A DNA stretch of 64,000 bases, from the NCBI GenBank assembly GCA_013397845.1, contig VZTG01006671.1, positions 67,373-131,372 on the forward strand, given 5' to 3'. The notes beneath the pieces are model-generated. The model did not search any database. It was not told the DNA's origin and was given only the letters and a program-made list of their open reading frames with translations. Shown one piece after another: positions 10,053 to 22,711 of the stretch. The DNA comes from Melanocharis versteri. Taxonomy: Eukaryota > Chordata > Aves > Passeriformes > Melanocharitidae. The position numbers were made by a program, and so were the translations under genes. Position 1 is the first letter of the stretch. Every line of letters begins with the position of its first letter.

Positions 10053-13000
10053 ATGGCGAGCCCCTCGCCTGCCCGCAACCCCACCGAGGTGCAGATGAGC
10101 CAGCTGGTGCTGCCCTGCCACACCAACCACCGCGGCGAGCTCAGCACCGGCCAGCTGCTCAAGTGGATCGACACGGCCGCCTGCCTCTCCGGTGAGCCAT
10201 CCTCCCCCTCTGGAGCCCTCCTCCTCCTGCTGGGCTGCCAGGGAAGGCACCAGGCAGGATCCACAGGAGCCAGCTCATCGGCAGCATCCCTGGCAGGCCA
10301 GCACCGTGCATCTGAGTGACGCCAGCTGGGGACCCACGTCATGCCATTTTGCTGAGTAATTAGACAGCAAACGGGAGCAGGACAAGAAGGGGAGGAGACG
10401 TGCACTGCAGCATGCATGCTGGCTTGGGGACAGATCAAAATCCATGCCTGCTTCGTCTAGGATGCTGCCCTTTTCCTTGCCTGGTGTGCAGGGCGTGGGG
10501 AGACCAGGCTGGTGGCACCCCTGGCATCCCAGCAGCAGCCAGAGTGGGCTGAGCTCCTCCACTCTGCAAAAGGAGATGGAGCTCACCAGCTCAGCCAAGC
10601 ACGGGGAGGTTATGACAGGGAAAGGGGTGCAATTCTGCAGTTGGATGAGGTTCCCAGAGCATTTTGCAGTGTGAGGTTCCTGGAGTCCCAAGGGAAAGTC
10701 GCACCGGCAGAGCGGCTTCGAAATATTTGCTGTGTATGGGGAGATGGAATCAGCTGCCGGTGCATCCCCACAGCTGCAAACTCACGGAGGGAAGGCAAAT
10801 ACCAGCACACCCTCCGAACCTCTAAACATCGGCAAACCCGTGCTGCTGCGGGAGGAGAACCCCCAAATCCCACTCTGGTCCCCTGCAAACACAGCGATGG
10901 GCATGAGCAGGGAAAGGGACGCTGGCTGGGTGTCACCGGTGTCACCAGCCGGGGGCAGAGGAGCCCTCGTGCCCCTCGCACCCTCGGCACGTTGCTGCAG
11001 GCTGCTGATGCAGTTTGTTTTTCCTTTCCAGCCGAGAGACACGCCGGCTGCCCGTGCGTCACAGCTTCCATGGATGATATCTATTTTGAGCACACCATTA
11101 GGTAAATACTCGGCGCACCGGCGGGGCATGCGCGGGCAAACGCAGGGGTTTTTCCCATCTGCCGGCTACAACGTGGACAGGGGCTGGAGCTGGAGCAGGG
11201 AGCAGCGTGCCTGGGAGAGGAGGAGGTGCGGTGGCAGTGCCAGGCTCCCAGGGCAGCCAGGGACTGAGGCTCCGTCTCCGCCGCAGGGCTGCGGACGGAC
11301 TGTCTGCTCTGATTTATCCGCTGTCTGGTCGCCTGGGGAGCTCCTGCTGCGTCGGCTTCCCGGTATTTCCCCCAACGCCAGCTCCTCCCTGGCTTTGTTC
11401 AGGAAACAGCTCTGATTTAGTGCTCCGGAGAACTCAAATCTTGCAGATCGTGCCTCCGGAGCGGCCATGTGGGTGGCTGAAGCGTGATGGGGCTCACTCG
11501 CCCGGCGGGTGCTGCGGGAGGTGGGACCTCCCGGCTTTGTGAGATGCATCAGGCTGGGCATTGCTCGGCCCAAATCCCATCCCAGGCTGGTCCTGGCATC
11601 CCCTGGTGCTGCCCCACAGAGGTGCCCCCTCTGATTCACGCAGCCCTTGGGACAGTGTCAGCGGACAATGTTTCTCCTGACCACAGGGGATAAAAACCCT
11701 CCCAGGGTTCCGCCCTCGTCCTCCACAGTCTCCCAGTATTGAGGCCATCCCCACCCAGCATTCCCGGGGTAGTCTCCTCCTTTTGTACTCCCAGTAAGCC
11801 CAGGTGCTGCCCCCCACCTTTATTCATCTCTCAGAGCCCCCACTCTCCCTGAGCGGGGGCTGCCTGTCTGTTCCCACCTGGGTACCACTCCAGGGGGCTC
11901 CCTGGGGGTTTGCCATGCAATACAGGATCCCTGCAGTATAGGATCCATGCTGCTCAGCAGTTCCTGCCTTACCATATAGGATCCCTGCAGTATAGGATCC
12001 ATGCAATATAGGATCCCTGCAGTATAGGATCCCTGCAGTATAGGATCCATGCAATACAGGATCCCTGCAGTATAGGATCCATACTGTCCAGCCACTCCCT
12101 GCTGTGCAGGTCTGCCTGCCGGGGCAGGCACCAGTGTGGGTACCCAGGGCTGCCATTGGGGTCCCTGGCTGTCAGCTGATGTGTTTGGCACTGGGAAGTC
12201 TGACTCACTCTTGGGTTTCACCGTCATTCCCAGGAAGTGCTGAACTCACGCTTTTGCCCTCTCACGTGAGGCTCCCATTGCCCTGGGGCTCAGCTCCATG
12301 AGGAACGCGGTGTGGGGACATGGTGCAGCCGTGGTGCCACCTCCCACTGGCAGAGGTGGCACCGCTGGGGTTGATATCCTGCCCCAGGGGCAGCTTTGCC
12401 TGGGATGCCTTTTCCCCTGGGTTTTGGGGCAGAACAGACCCAAGCCTCACTCCACAGCATTACATCAAGCCCTGCAAAGCATTTGTCCCTCCTCGGGGGT
12501 GAGCTGGGCGCTGCTCCAAGGGGGCAGGGAATTTGTGCTGCTCCTGGCTCAGATCCCACTTGCTGTGGTCCAGCTTAAGGCTCCAAGCAAGGGGCCTGGC
12601 AAGGATTTCCCGCAGAGCTTTTGGAAGGTGGAGGAGTTTTGTGTCAGATCTCCTCGCCCAGCTGTTTGTGCTTTCTGCTGCCCTTGCACTGCGGAGGAGA
12701 GGCAGGGAGGAGCTGTAGGTGCTTGAGGGCACAGAAGAGACCCCAAATTATCACTGGCTTAAAACTCACTGGCTGGGCAGCAGATTCTCCCCATCCCTCC
12801 GCCCTGCTGTGTGGCAGTGCAGCCTCTGGGGAAAATCACACGTACCCTTGAGTGGGGCTTCGTGTGGCATTTATGGCACTGCCTTCTACTGTTTGATAAG
12901 GACAGAGAAGATAAAGTATTTTTGGGGCTATATATAGACGTGTGGGGCTGCCAGTCTGCCTGCCTGGCCCCTTGCCCTTGCATGCCCCTCGCTGCAAACC

Positions 13001-16000
13001 CATCCAGAGCATCCATCTGGCTGCTTCCATCGCCTCTAACCCTCTCCCCACATTTGCTCTCTCTTTTTGCCCCAGCCAGCCGCCTGTAAGCCCCGCTGGG
13101 CAGCGGGACGGGAGGAGCGGTGTCGGGTACGGACGTGTTTGGCCCTAGAGCAGCCAGCCTAGCGCAGCGCTGCCGTGAGTTGGGAGCCTTAACCCCACTG
13201 ACGTGGCATGGCATGTGAACAGGGGCTGCTCACGTAACCCTGCTAACGTTCTGGCGTGTCACCGGCCCGGAGCCCGTGCTGGGGGACAGCCAGAGGCGCC
13301 AGCTCGTGCCACTCCTGCTCCAGCCAGAGCCAACGTGCAGAGCGTGTCGTTTACAGAGCTCATTTGAGGCCTGAACCCATGCGTGAGGGCAGGGGGAAAA
13401 ATCTGGTGTCAAAGCACACGCTGACTCTCCCTCTCTTCTGGTTTTGAGAAGTGGTGGTTACAGGGTTTATTTTTCCACTGAATTTTCTAGCACTGGCCTC
13501 TTTTGGGGAATGAGGAACATTCCTGATTTAATAATGTGTTTGGTAAAGACTGCTGTCGGTGTCACTAAAAACTTAATTTGCTCATTCCATGGCTACCAGT
13601 CTGGAGTAGCTCAGGCTGCAGGGCCAGAGTTGTCTATTCTGAAGCCTACTGAAGGCACAGGGGAGAGCAGCAGTTTGCTGCCAGCAGATGTTTCATTTAA
13701 GAGATGGTGCAAAATGCCCCTGGCTGGATCCTGCCGTCTCCCAGTGTCCCAAGGTATCCACTGATGGTGGGGAGGCCCTGTGGCTGGTCCAGTTGTGCAG
13801 GACAGTGGATGCAAGGCTGGAGGAGCCGTTTGCTCTGGCAGGAACGTGCATGCCCACGTGAGCAGGGGGTGCCAAGCAAGCCTCGGGCACCTGTGCGCCG
13901 CTCGGGTGTCCTGGCAGCACCCCAGCCCTGGGGACCCACTTGCACGCAGCTGCTCAGGGGTGACATCTCACTGCTCTCACGTCTCGGGGGTGGCTGTCCC
14001 CGTGTCCTGCTGGCCATCGGGCATGTCCCACAGTCCCAAGAAGCCTTTCCACAGCGGGCAGTGAGCCGTAATGCCTTGGCACCTCAGCGGGAGCCGCTCG
14101 CTGGCTGTTGTCCCCCAGTAACCCCACACGCTTTCTCCTCTTCCTGTTTTTCAGTGTCGGGCAAGTTGTCAACATCAAAGCCAAAGTGAACCGAGCCTTT
14201 AACTCCAGCATGGAGGTTGGTGTGTGCCCCTGCCCCTGTCCCCCTTGCCGTGCACCCATCCCTACCAGCCCCGTGGCCAAATCCCCAAATCCTCCCACAA
14301 GTCCCAGCTTTAATCCCATGTGTTCATCCATTTCGGCTGGCTCTGGCCAGGGCTGCTTGGTGGGATGTGGGTCCCTGGGGAGCAGAGCCAGCTCTCAGGA
14401 GTGCTGTCCCCTCTCCCAGGTGGGCATCCAGGTGAGCTACGAAGACCTGTGCAGCGGGAAGCACTGCAGCATCTGCAAGGCGTACGCCACCTTCGTGGCA
14501 CAGGGCCCCTTGGGCAGCAAGGTGAGCAGTGGCTGGTGGCTGGGGGGCCTCTGTTGCCCCCTGCAGAGAGGCAGTAAGGAAGTGGCCTCTGCGGGGCCGG
14601 GCTGGGCTCAGCTTTCCATCACAGCAACTGCTGTTTCTTCGTGGGTCGGTGATCCCTTGTGCCATGCCTGTGGGATGCATGGCGGGCGGCTCTGGGCACG
14701 GAGGGCACCTGCTGGCTGCTGCTGCTCGTCCCCCAGCGGGGCTGCACCCTGCCCCATCCCTTTGCAGGTGCGGCTGAAGCCGCTGACCCCGCAGACGGAG
14801 GAGGAGAAGATCGAGTACAGCATCGCCGCCGAGCGCCGCCGCATGCGCCTGGTCCACAAGGACACCCTCAAGGACCTGCTCACCCACAGCCCCCAGGAAC
14901 CCGGTACTGTGTCCAGGAGCCCGGTACCGTGTCCTGCAGCCCGGGCTTCCAAAATAGCCCTAAAGCCCGCTGGTGACATCCCGCTTCCTCAGCGGTGGTG
15001 ATCGCCACGTGGAGGTTTGGGAATGCCCTGGCCATGGAGGGGTAGGGATCAGCCCCACCATCCCAGACTCCCAGGCCTGGAGGTCTGTGCAGTGGGAGGG
15101 CAGCTGTGAGGAGAGAGACAAGGGCTGGTGGGGCGCTGGGCGCAGGGGTCCTACTGGCCATCCAACACTCTGAACCCTGTTATCCCCCTGCGGCAGAGCT
15201 GGAGACGCGGGACGGCAGCGGGGCGGTGCCGGCGGAAAGGACCCGCGTGGAGAGCGTGGAGCTGGTGCTGCCTCCACACGCCAACCACCAGGGCAACACC
15301 TTCGGTGGGCAGATCATGGCCTGGATGGAGAATGTGGCCACCATCGCAGCCAGGTGACCCGATAGGGATTCGGGGTCAGGGGTTGACATGACTGGAGGGG
15401 ACACATCCGGCTGGGTCTGGCCACAGCTGGGTTGTAGGGACCCTCCGAAGGGATGGTTCCAGGCGTGTCACCCTTGGGTGATGCTGCACAGGGAATCCCA
15501 TGGGTGCCTGGTGCTGGGGGACCCCAGAGAAGAGCTCACACTCATTGCCGTTGTCTCATTGCTCCTTCTCATGGCCGGCTTCACCCATTGGAATCCAGGG
15601 GTGACATTTTTTGGGGTCTCCTTGTCTCTAGCTGGGTTGGGGAGGGTCCGTGGGACTGCCAGGGTGTGGGGCCACGGCCGGGGGGTAACACCTGTCCCCA
15701 CAGCCGGCTGTGCCACGCCCACCCCACGCTGAGGGCCATCGAGATGTTCCACTTTCGGGGACCGTCGCAAGTTGGAGACCGCCTGGTGCTCAAAGCCATC
15801 GTCAACAACTCCTTCAAAAACAGGTGGGTGCCGGTTGTGGGGGGTCCCCTTCCCACCCTCCCCACTGCCCTCCGCTCCCTCACCCCTTCTTCCCGGCAGC
15901 ATGGAGGTGGGGGTCAGCGCCGAGGCCTACGGCCAGGAGATGTCGGTCAGCCGCCGGCACATCAACAGCGCCTTCATGACCTTCGTGGTGCTGGACCAGG

Positions 16001-18444
16001 AGGGTCATCCCCGCACGCTGCCCATGGTGGCACCCGAGCCGGGGGTAAGGACGGGCAGGGCTGGCTTCTCCCCACCCCACCGCGGTAGCACGGGGCCCCC
16101 GGGAATCCCGCTCGGCCCCACGGGGCGGCTCTCGGATTCACGGCGAAACGAATGCAGTTTTGGGATGATGGAAATGAAGTTGCTCGATAGACAAGTGAAT
16201 TAAATGGATTGCTCGGTATAACTAATAAAATAAACCACTTGCCTGCGCAGAGATGGAGGAGTATTAGCCATGCAAGGCTTAACAGAGTATTGCTTGCAAA
16301 TTCCAGCTCATCTTTTCTATAATTTAGGGGAAGGAGTGTTGAGGTTGTTTCTACCTTTCAAAGCATCCTAATCCATAATTTGCTGGGATCCAAATATTTA
16401 GGGAAATCTGTCACATGAGCCCAGCGGCGAAGAAAACACTCATGTCTCAGCTTTTCCTGGGCTGATCCTTGTCCAGCTGCCTGATTTTTTTGATGCCTTA
16501 AAATGAGGATCTCTCACTGTGATGGAGATCTCATGGCCAGAGTCGGGCTCCCTGAAACCTCCTCTCGCCTGCTTTAAAACATCACACTAGCACTTTCTTC
16601 AAAATAAGCTGCTTTTTTTTGGCTTTTATTTCCCCAGGAGAGGACATTTGCAGGTGCTAGGGTACACGGTTTTTGCTTCAGGGGCTGTTTGCAGCTTTGC
16701 AGCCACAGCAAGGGTTTTCCCTAATGTGCCAGTGCCCATCACTTGATCAGAGCATGGTGGCAATGCTGAAATAACTCACAATTAATCACTGACCATCACT
16801 GCAGTGTGGCCAGGGTGGCAGCTGGCAAGCAAGGGGGCTTCACCTTCCAGCCCTTCCCTGCTGTATGTTTTTCCCACTCCCTAAAAGACGTGATTTTTTT
16901 TTCATCCTCCTTTTCCTATTAACGTAATTGCCTTTTCCCATTTATCAGGATGGAGAAAGGAGGTACAGAGAAGCCAGCGCTAGGAAAAAAATTCGGCTGG
17001 ACCGGTGAGCAGCAAAGCGAGTGGGATGTGGGGATGGAGGAAGGAGGAACAAGGGGGCTCAGCACTGGGTGCAGGGAGAGTCTGGGGGTGGTTTGTGCCC
17101 CCTCAGAAGGGAAACTGTTCCTTTCCTGCAGAAAATACGTTGTCTCCTGCAAACAGACCGAGGTGCCGCTCTCTGTGCCCTGGGACCAAAGCAACAAGGT
17201 AGGATGATCCCCTGTGGGAGCTGCTGCCTCCTGCTCCTCCTCCTGCTCCCCCTCCTGCCCCTGACGTGCTGCCCCTGCCCCAGGTTTATCTGAGCTACAA
17301 CAACGTCTCTGCGCTGAAGATGCTCGTGGCCAAAGCCAACTGGGCGCTCGCCAGAGAAAAGGAGAAGGTACTGAACCCCGTCCCTTCCCCCTCGGCCCCA
17401 AAGCGTGGGCAATCCCTGTGGGAACAAGTCCCAGCTGTGCCCTGTGCTCCCCGAGGTGCGGATGTACACGCTGGAGGAGGACAAGTTCCTGTCCTTCCGC
17501 ATCGAGATGTCCGTCTGCATCACGGCCAGCCGAGCCTTCTCCCTGCTCTCCAACCTGCGGCGCCGGCACGAGTGGGACAGCCACTACGTGTGAGTGCTGC
17601 AGGCCTCCCCAGAAATCACACCCCCAAGCTGTCACTGAGCGTCCCTTTGGGTTTTCCTGGGAGCCAGTGCCTTGCCTTGCTTGCTCTTAGAGACCCTTCA
17701 CTGTGTGTGCCTGTGCTGGCTCCATCGGGGCTGATGGATGCGCTTTGCTGGAGCAAACACCTATTTTGGGTCCCCCCAGATACTTTGGGTGTGGTGGTGG
17801 GCTGTAAATGTGCAAGACCCAGACTCGGGGCACAGCAGGGTCTCTGCGACTGGTCCTCTTCCCTCACAGGAGCGCTGAGCTTGTGCAGAAGGTCGATGAC
17901 GATGACATGATCTACCACGTGGTGAGCCAGAAGCTCAGACACGAGAACAAACCACAGGATTTTGTTATCCTGGCGTCCCGGCGGAAGCCCTGCAGCAAGG
18001 GGTGAGCGTCCAGCCCGAGCCCTGCTCCCTGCCATCCAAGCTGTGCCAGCTCACCGGGCTCTCTCCTCCCCAGGGACCCCTATGTGGTGGCCTTTCGGTC
18101 GGTGACGCTGCCCACGCACCCCGCCAGAGCCGAGTTCACGCGCGGGGAGACGCTCTGCTCCGGCTTCTGCATCTGGCCGGAGTCAGAGGAGATGAGCAAG
18201 GTGGGATGCTGTGGCTGTGCTCCCACAGCCCATGGGGGAGGCTCCCCCCTCTCCTGTGCCCCTGCTGACCTTGTCCTGTGCCTTCCAGGTGGCTTATTAC
18301 AACCAGGCTATGCCGGGGTACCTCAACTACGTCACCACCAACGTGGCGGGACTGTCCTCCGACATCTGCTCCACCTTCGAAGCCTGTGAGAAGTTCCTGC
18401 TGAAGAACAAGGACGACCTGATCTCACGGCTGCAGGACTTCTAG
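10053..18444 (+). CDS. ACOT11: Acyl-CoA thioesterase 11 (two hotdog domains plus START)
   Basis: Hydrolyses medium and long-chain acyl-CoA to free fatty acid and CoA; the START domain is thought to bind lipid and tune activity (family knowledge for ACOT11/BFIT). Fifteen coding exons, all GT-AG and phase-consistent: 10053-10191, 11032-11101, 14155-14215, 14420-14521, 14768-14903, 15197-15353, 15704-15823, 15900-16044, 16949-17004, 17132-17198, 17284-17367, 17456-17589, 17870-18001, 18074-18200, 18289-18444; 561 aa. Hotdog 1 spans about residues 9-125 ('HTNHRGELSTGQLLKWID'), hotdog 2 about 185-300 ('HANHQGNTFGGQIMAW'), and START about 340-555 (through 'AGLSSDICSTFEACEKF'). The ATG at 10053 has a good context (gccATGg). 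An acceptor at 9991-9992 keeps 20 more codons in frame upstream, so the true N-terminus may be longer, as in the human long isoform. The only doubt is the 5' end. Confidence 0.97.
11915..12090. repeat. 16-bp minisatellite in ACOT11 intron 2
   Basis: Repeats of a unit 'ggatccctgcagtata' and its variant with 'ccatgcaata', about nine copies, interrupted once by unrelated sequence (about 11950-11980). Each unit holds a BamHI-type and usually a PstI-type hexamer. Intronic, with no coding effect. Confidence 0.9.
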
Positions 18445-18969
18445 AGCCACGGCCCCCTGCTGACAGATGGATAGACAGATGAGGGGACACCTCCGTGGTG
18501 GAAGGGGACGTGGGATGGTGGCACCCAGACCCTGCTTCCCTGGGGTCTTTGGTCCCAGGGGCTGGGGTGGAGGGGCATTACTGTACCACCTCATCCCCTG
18601 CACTGATGTGTCATACCTTTTCTTCTTTCTTTTTTTATTTCATTTAGAAATTTTATAAGCTGGTGTACAGGACTTGGTTTTCTAGTTCACTTAATGCTAC
18701 TTGAATCTTTATATGATCCAAAATCTTCCCAAGCCAGATTATTTTTTTTTACTAGCTCTTTGTGGGGCATGACTGGTTCCTTTTAAGGCAGCAGAGGGAG
18801 AGAGGGGGCAGTGATATGGGGCAGGTGCTGTACCCCTCCCTGGTGAAGGCGTGGCTGGGGGAACATCCCACCCTCCCCAGTGCTGCTCCTTTTCCCGGGC
18901 AGGGCTGGCAAACAGCTCCTGCTCCTCCTGGGCTGACATCCCACCCCATGGGGCTGTGAAAGGAGCAGC

Positions 18970-18975
18970 AATAAA
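18970..18975 (+). terminator. ACOT11 poly(A) signal
   Basis: AATAAA about 0.53 kb after the ACOT11 stop codon. A GT-rich stretch ('ccatgtgtgctctgggtgag') follows 25-45 bases downstream, as expected for a cleavage site. It is the first canonical signal after the stop. Confidence 0.7.
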
Positions 18976-18994
18976 AGTGCATTGAAAGGAAAAA

Positions 18995-21740
18995 CCTCCA
19001 TGTGTGCTCTGGGTGAGTGTCTGCTGCAGGGGCTTGCCATGTGGTGAGCTTGGAGCAGGGATCCTGCACCCACAGCACACCTGGGGCTCAGCTGGATGTG
19101 GGGTCCTTAGAGGCAGGACTGTGCTGCAGGAAAGGGGTGGTGCTCCATGCAAGTGGCTTTTGGGGACTGCCCCGAGGTGTTGCTGCCACGTCTGGGGCAG
19201 CCCTCCTCATCCCCCTCTGCTGGGTGCACCAACACCTTGAGATGTAAACCCCAAACTGCCTCAGAGGCGCTGAAAAAGGAAAAGACAGAGCCAAACCTTG
19301 TTCCCCTAAGTCTGGGATGCTCTGGGGAAGGCACCAGAATGAAGCAGGGGTGACAGTGGAAGTGCTACCCATCAGTCACAGCACAGGGGACATCTGCCCT
19401 CAGCCACAGGCCTGTGGAGAGCCCCCTCCCAGGCCTTCCTGGGCCACACAGCCACGGGTTTTCTGATGGCACTGAGGTTTCTGGAGGGCTTGCTGCCTGC
19501 TGGGAAATGAGCGGGCTCTGGAATCCCTGAGGCACGCAGAGCTTTGGGCACAGCAGGTGCCAGCTGTGCCCTTGCCTCTGCCTGCAGAGCCCTGTGCTTA
19601 ACCCCAAGGACGGGTTTTGTAGAGCTTAGCCATGAACAAGTGATGGCGATGCTGTGCTCGGGGTGAGGTGAGGCCGTGGGCTACCAGAAATGACCACAGG
19701 GTCTTTTCCAGGCACCCAGGGTGTTTAGTCCCTCTCTGCAACACCCAGTCCCTTTGCCACCCAAATTCCCCACCCAGTTTACAAGCAGAAGGAGCTCCTG
19801 CCCCTCTCCTGTGGGCACCAGCCAGTGGCTCCCATGCCTGGGCTGGCTGTAGCCATAAACCCCTAATCTCTGCTGTATGTCCCATCATAAACATCTCAGC
19901 TCAAGGCCTGGCACGGCTGTGCCCCGACTTCCCAAAGATAAAGCCATCTCAGGCTGAACATAGCACAAAACATTCAATTTTTATAGCGCCCCATTATCTC
20001 CCAAAACTCAGAGCAATCCTGCCTTTTTATCACCGGGACGAGAGCCATCCTTTCCTACTTACCGTTAGGAATTGCTGCTGCTTGATTAGGTGGAGGGGAT
20101 GATGTATTTGCCTGAACATTAAACTTTAACTGACCTCTCCTTCTCCCTAAGTATTGTGCTTTTTCCTGCTGGGAGGCCCCGGTCAGCCCTGGCTCCAGCC
20201 TGGCTGGGTCCCTGGGGATGCAGGGTGATGGAGCAGGAGTGACCTGGGGGCACGGCAGAGTGCTGACACGGTGAGAGGCGTCCTGTGGTTTGTGCTTCTG
20301 GCAGAAAACTGCAGCCCTGCAGCATCTGCTGGCCCTCAGCGGGGCATGGACAGCAGGACTGGGCAGTTTGGAAGCATCCCTGGAGCACCCATCTCCACTG
20401 CCTCATCCCACAGAGAAGGAGGGACCCGCTGGTGACTGTCCTTACCAGAGCCCTTTCTTTGCCCTCCTCATCAAATGCACGGCTCTAGGACCAATTCAGC
20501 AATCAATCACCATTTTTCTTAATCCTTTAAAAAAAAAAAAAGGGAGTTTCCCCCTGCTCTGAGCGACCTTCCAACCTGCAGCTTCCCTGCATGAAAACAC
20601 CTTGGAGCTCTCTGCTGCTAATTCCTGCACGGAGGCAAACCATTTGGAGAGGCAGATCTGGGACCTTGGGAGCAGCAGGGCTCTGTGCCCGTCACTGCCC
20701 TCCTGCCCAGGATGCTGCAGGGAACAAAGCCCCACCTCAGGACCACAGCTGCCTTCCCCGGGCCCCTGCAGGATGGAGCAGGGGAAAAATCCCCAAAACG
20801 CCAAGAAGCTTTTGGAAAAGAAAAGGCCATGAAGAGGGCTGGGGATTTACAGGCCAGCACTCCAGGTTGGACGTGGGCGCCTGCTCCAGTGTGCTGCCAT
20901 CATGAGAAGGCTTAAGGAGCTGATTTTATGGATGCCTAAATAAATACATGGAGCTAATATATCACAATACCGGGTCTATTTATCTGCTTTGCAGGAGTGG
21001 GGTGGAATTAGACGGCAGTGTCTCTCTCAAGGCCAGCCCCGCTGTAATTCATGCCCCGAGGCGACCAGCCGAGGGGAGGAGGAGGAGGAGGAGGAGGAGG
21101 AATTCTGCAGGCAGCAGTATTGATGGGCTACTCCCAGAAGCTTTGTTTTAATTAATTTTCAGAGCGCTCCTTGCAGTGGATCAGGCAGCTCCTTCCACTG
21201 TTTCCACCCACTGCTGCCCATGCTCCTGTGCGGGGTCTGGGGCAGTGGGGTGAGCTCGGGATCCCCCTGCTCCTTCCAGCCCCCAGGCTTTTGGTCAAAC
21301 AGTGCAGAAGCTGCTGCTGTTTCTAAACAGGGGGGCTTACCCTGGCCAAGAGGCCTCTTCGATGGCCACAGTGGGGGCAGGTCTATTTGTCAGGGCTCTT
21401 CTCTTCCCCTTTTTATTGACTTTCTGCTTGTTCCTGCAGCCAGGGGTCAGTCGGGGCGTTGGCTGGACTTTGCCAAAAGTCCACCCAAACCATCTGGTTC
21501 CCAGGTGCTGACGCAGTGCCCTGCCCCCGAGATATGAGGGGCTTGAGCGGCGGGTTTGCAGCCCAGCCGGGTGTGTGGTGCTGAACAGGGCTGGAACAGG
21601 GCTGTGCCAGCTCCAAAGCTTTTCCTGAGTAAGCAGGTTTGTGAACCCGAACTGCATTTGCCCTGTGAGCAGCAAGGTGACAGCAGCAACCACAGCCCAG
21701 CGCCGAATTCGAGGGTGACCTGGCTGACACGAAGGGACCT
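18995..21740. other. Intergenic, no gene recognised
   Basis: The region between ACOT11 and the TMEM205-like gene. In human FAM151A and MROH7 lie on this side of TTC4; I see no menorin-type or HEAT-repeat peptide here. Contents are short simple repeats ((GGA)n at 21074-21101, an A run near 20527) and AT-rich pieces at 19960-20140 and 20920-20980. Confidence 0.6.
21074..21101 (+). repeat. (GGA)n microsatellite
   Basis: Nine to ten tandem GGA triplets directly before 'attctgcag'. Confidence 0.9.
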
Positions 21741-21758
21741 GTCCCCATCCAGAACGCC

Positions 21759-22626
21759 ATGGCAAGCGACACGGAGCCCTCCAACACCATCAAAGTGCTG
21801 CACCTGCTTTTCCTCTCCACCTCCTGGGGAATGCAGGTCTGGGTGACCTTCGTGGCCGGTAGGTTGGGCTCTGTGTTGTGCTCTCTGCCCGGGGGGTGGC
21901 ACAGGGATGGGGGCTTTGCCCCAGCACTCACCTGCTCTCCCCCTGGCAGGGTTTGTGATGAGCAGGCACCTCCCTCGCCACACCTTCGGCTCCATCCAGC
22001 GCGAGCTCTTCCCCTACTACTTCCACATCAGCTCCACCTGTGCCTTCCTCAACCTGACCCTGTTTGCCATGTCCCACCCTAGCGAGCGGCTCGCCGAGGA
22101 GCACAGGACCCAGGTAGCACAAACCCCTTCCAAACACGAGCTGGCCGTAGCCCAAACCCCCTCCTCTGCTCCGCTGAGGCTGGCTTGCAAACGATGGAGA
22201 TCCACGCAGGGCTCTGGTTCAAAGAAGCCCACAAACACCCAAACTGCAGCTCGCCAGGGGGGCTGGGGGAGAACCTTAACCCACCACACGTGCGAGGTGC
22301 TCACGGCGGGCTTTGCTCCCCCGCAGATCATCCTCTTCTTCGTCTGCATCGCCGCCTCCGTGCTGAACACGCAGTGGTTCGGGCAGGTCACCTCCGACCT
22401 CGTGGCCGACCTGCACCTGGTGGAGCGCAGCCAGGGGCTGGGGCAGGAGGTGGGGCTGGCAGCCAGCGAGCCCCGCCGGCAGCTCTGTGCCTCCAACCCC
22501 AGCTACAGGCAGCTGGCCCGGCGCTTCGCCCTCTACCACGCTCTGTCCTCCCTCTGCAACCTCTGCTGCATCGTGTGCAACGGGCTGAGCCTGCACCACC
22601 TGGCTGCCCAGCTCTCTGCCCTCTGA
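21759..22626 (+). CDS. TMEM205-like transmembrane protein
   Basis: Three exons, 21759-21858, 21950-22113 and 22327-22626, give 187 aa, close to the 189 aa of human TMEM205. Conserved pieces include 'LHLLFLSTSWGMQVWVTFVA', 'LPRHTFGSIQRELFPYYFHI' and a C-terminal 'LYHALSSLCNLCCIVCNGL', all aligning with the TMEM205/DUF4149 family. Four hydrophobic segments are visible at about residues 12-35, 50-75, 88-108 and 160-182, indicating a multi-pass membrane protein. Human TMEM205 is linked to cisplatin resistance, but the biochemical role is unknown. Human TMEM205 is on chromosome 19, not beside ACOT11, so this is probably a paralogue; I therefore give no symbol. It is convergent with TTC4. Confidence 0.9.
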
Positions 22627-22705
22627 GGGCACGACACTGCCTGCTGATGGCTGGCCAGAGCCCAGCCCCTGCTGCCTGGCTGTAAAGCAACCCCGAGCTC
22701 TGGAT

Positions 22706-22711
22706 ATTAAA
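22706..22711 (+). terminator. Poly(A) signal of the TMEM205-like gene
   Basis: ATTAAA 80 bases after the stop codon, with a GT-rich stretch ('cttgctgtgtttgcgc') about 30 bases on. It is a common variant signal and gives a very short 3'UTR. Confidence 0.6.
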
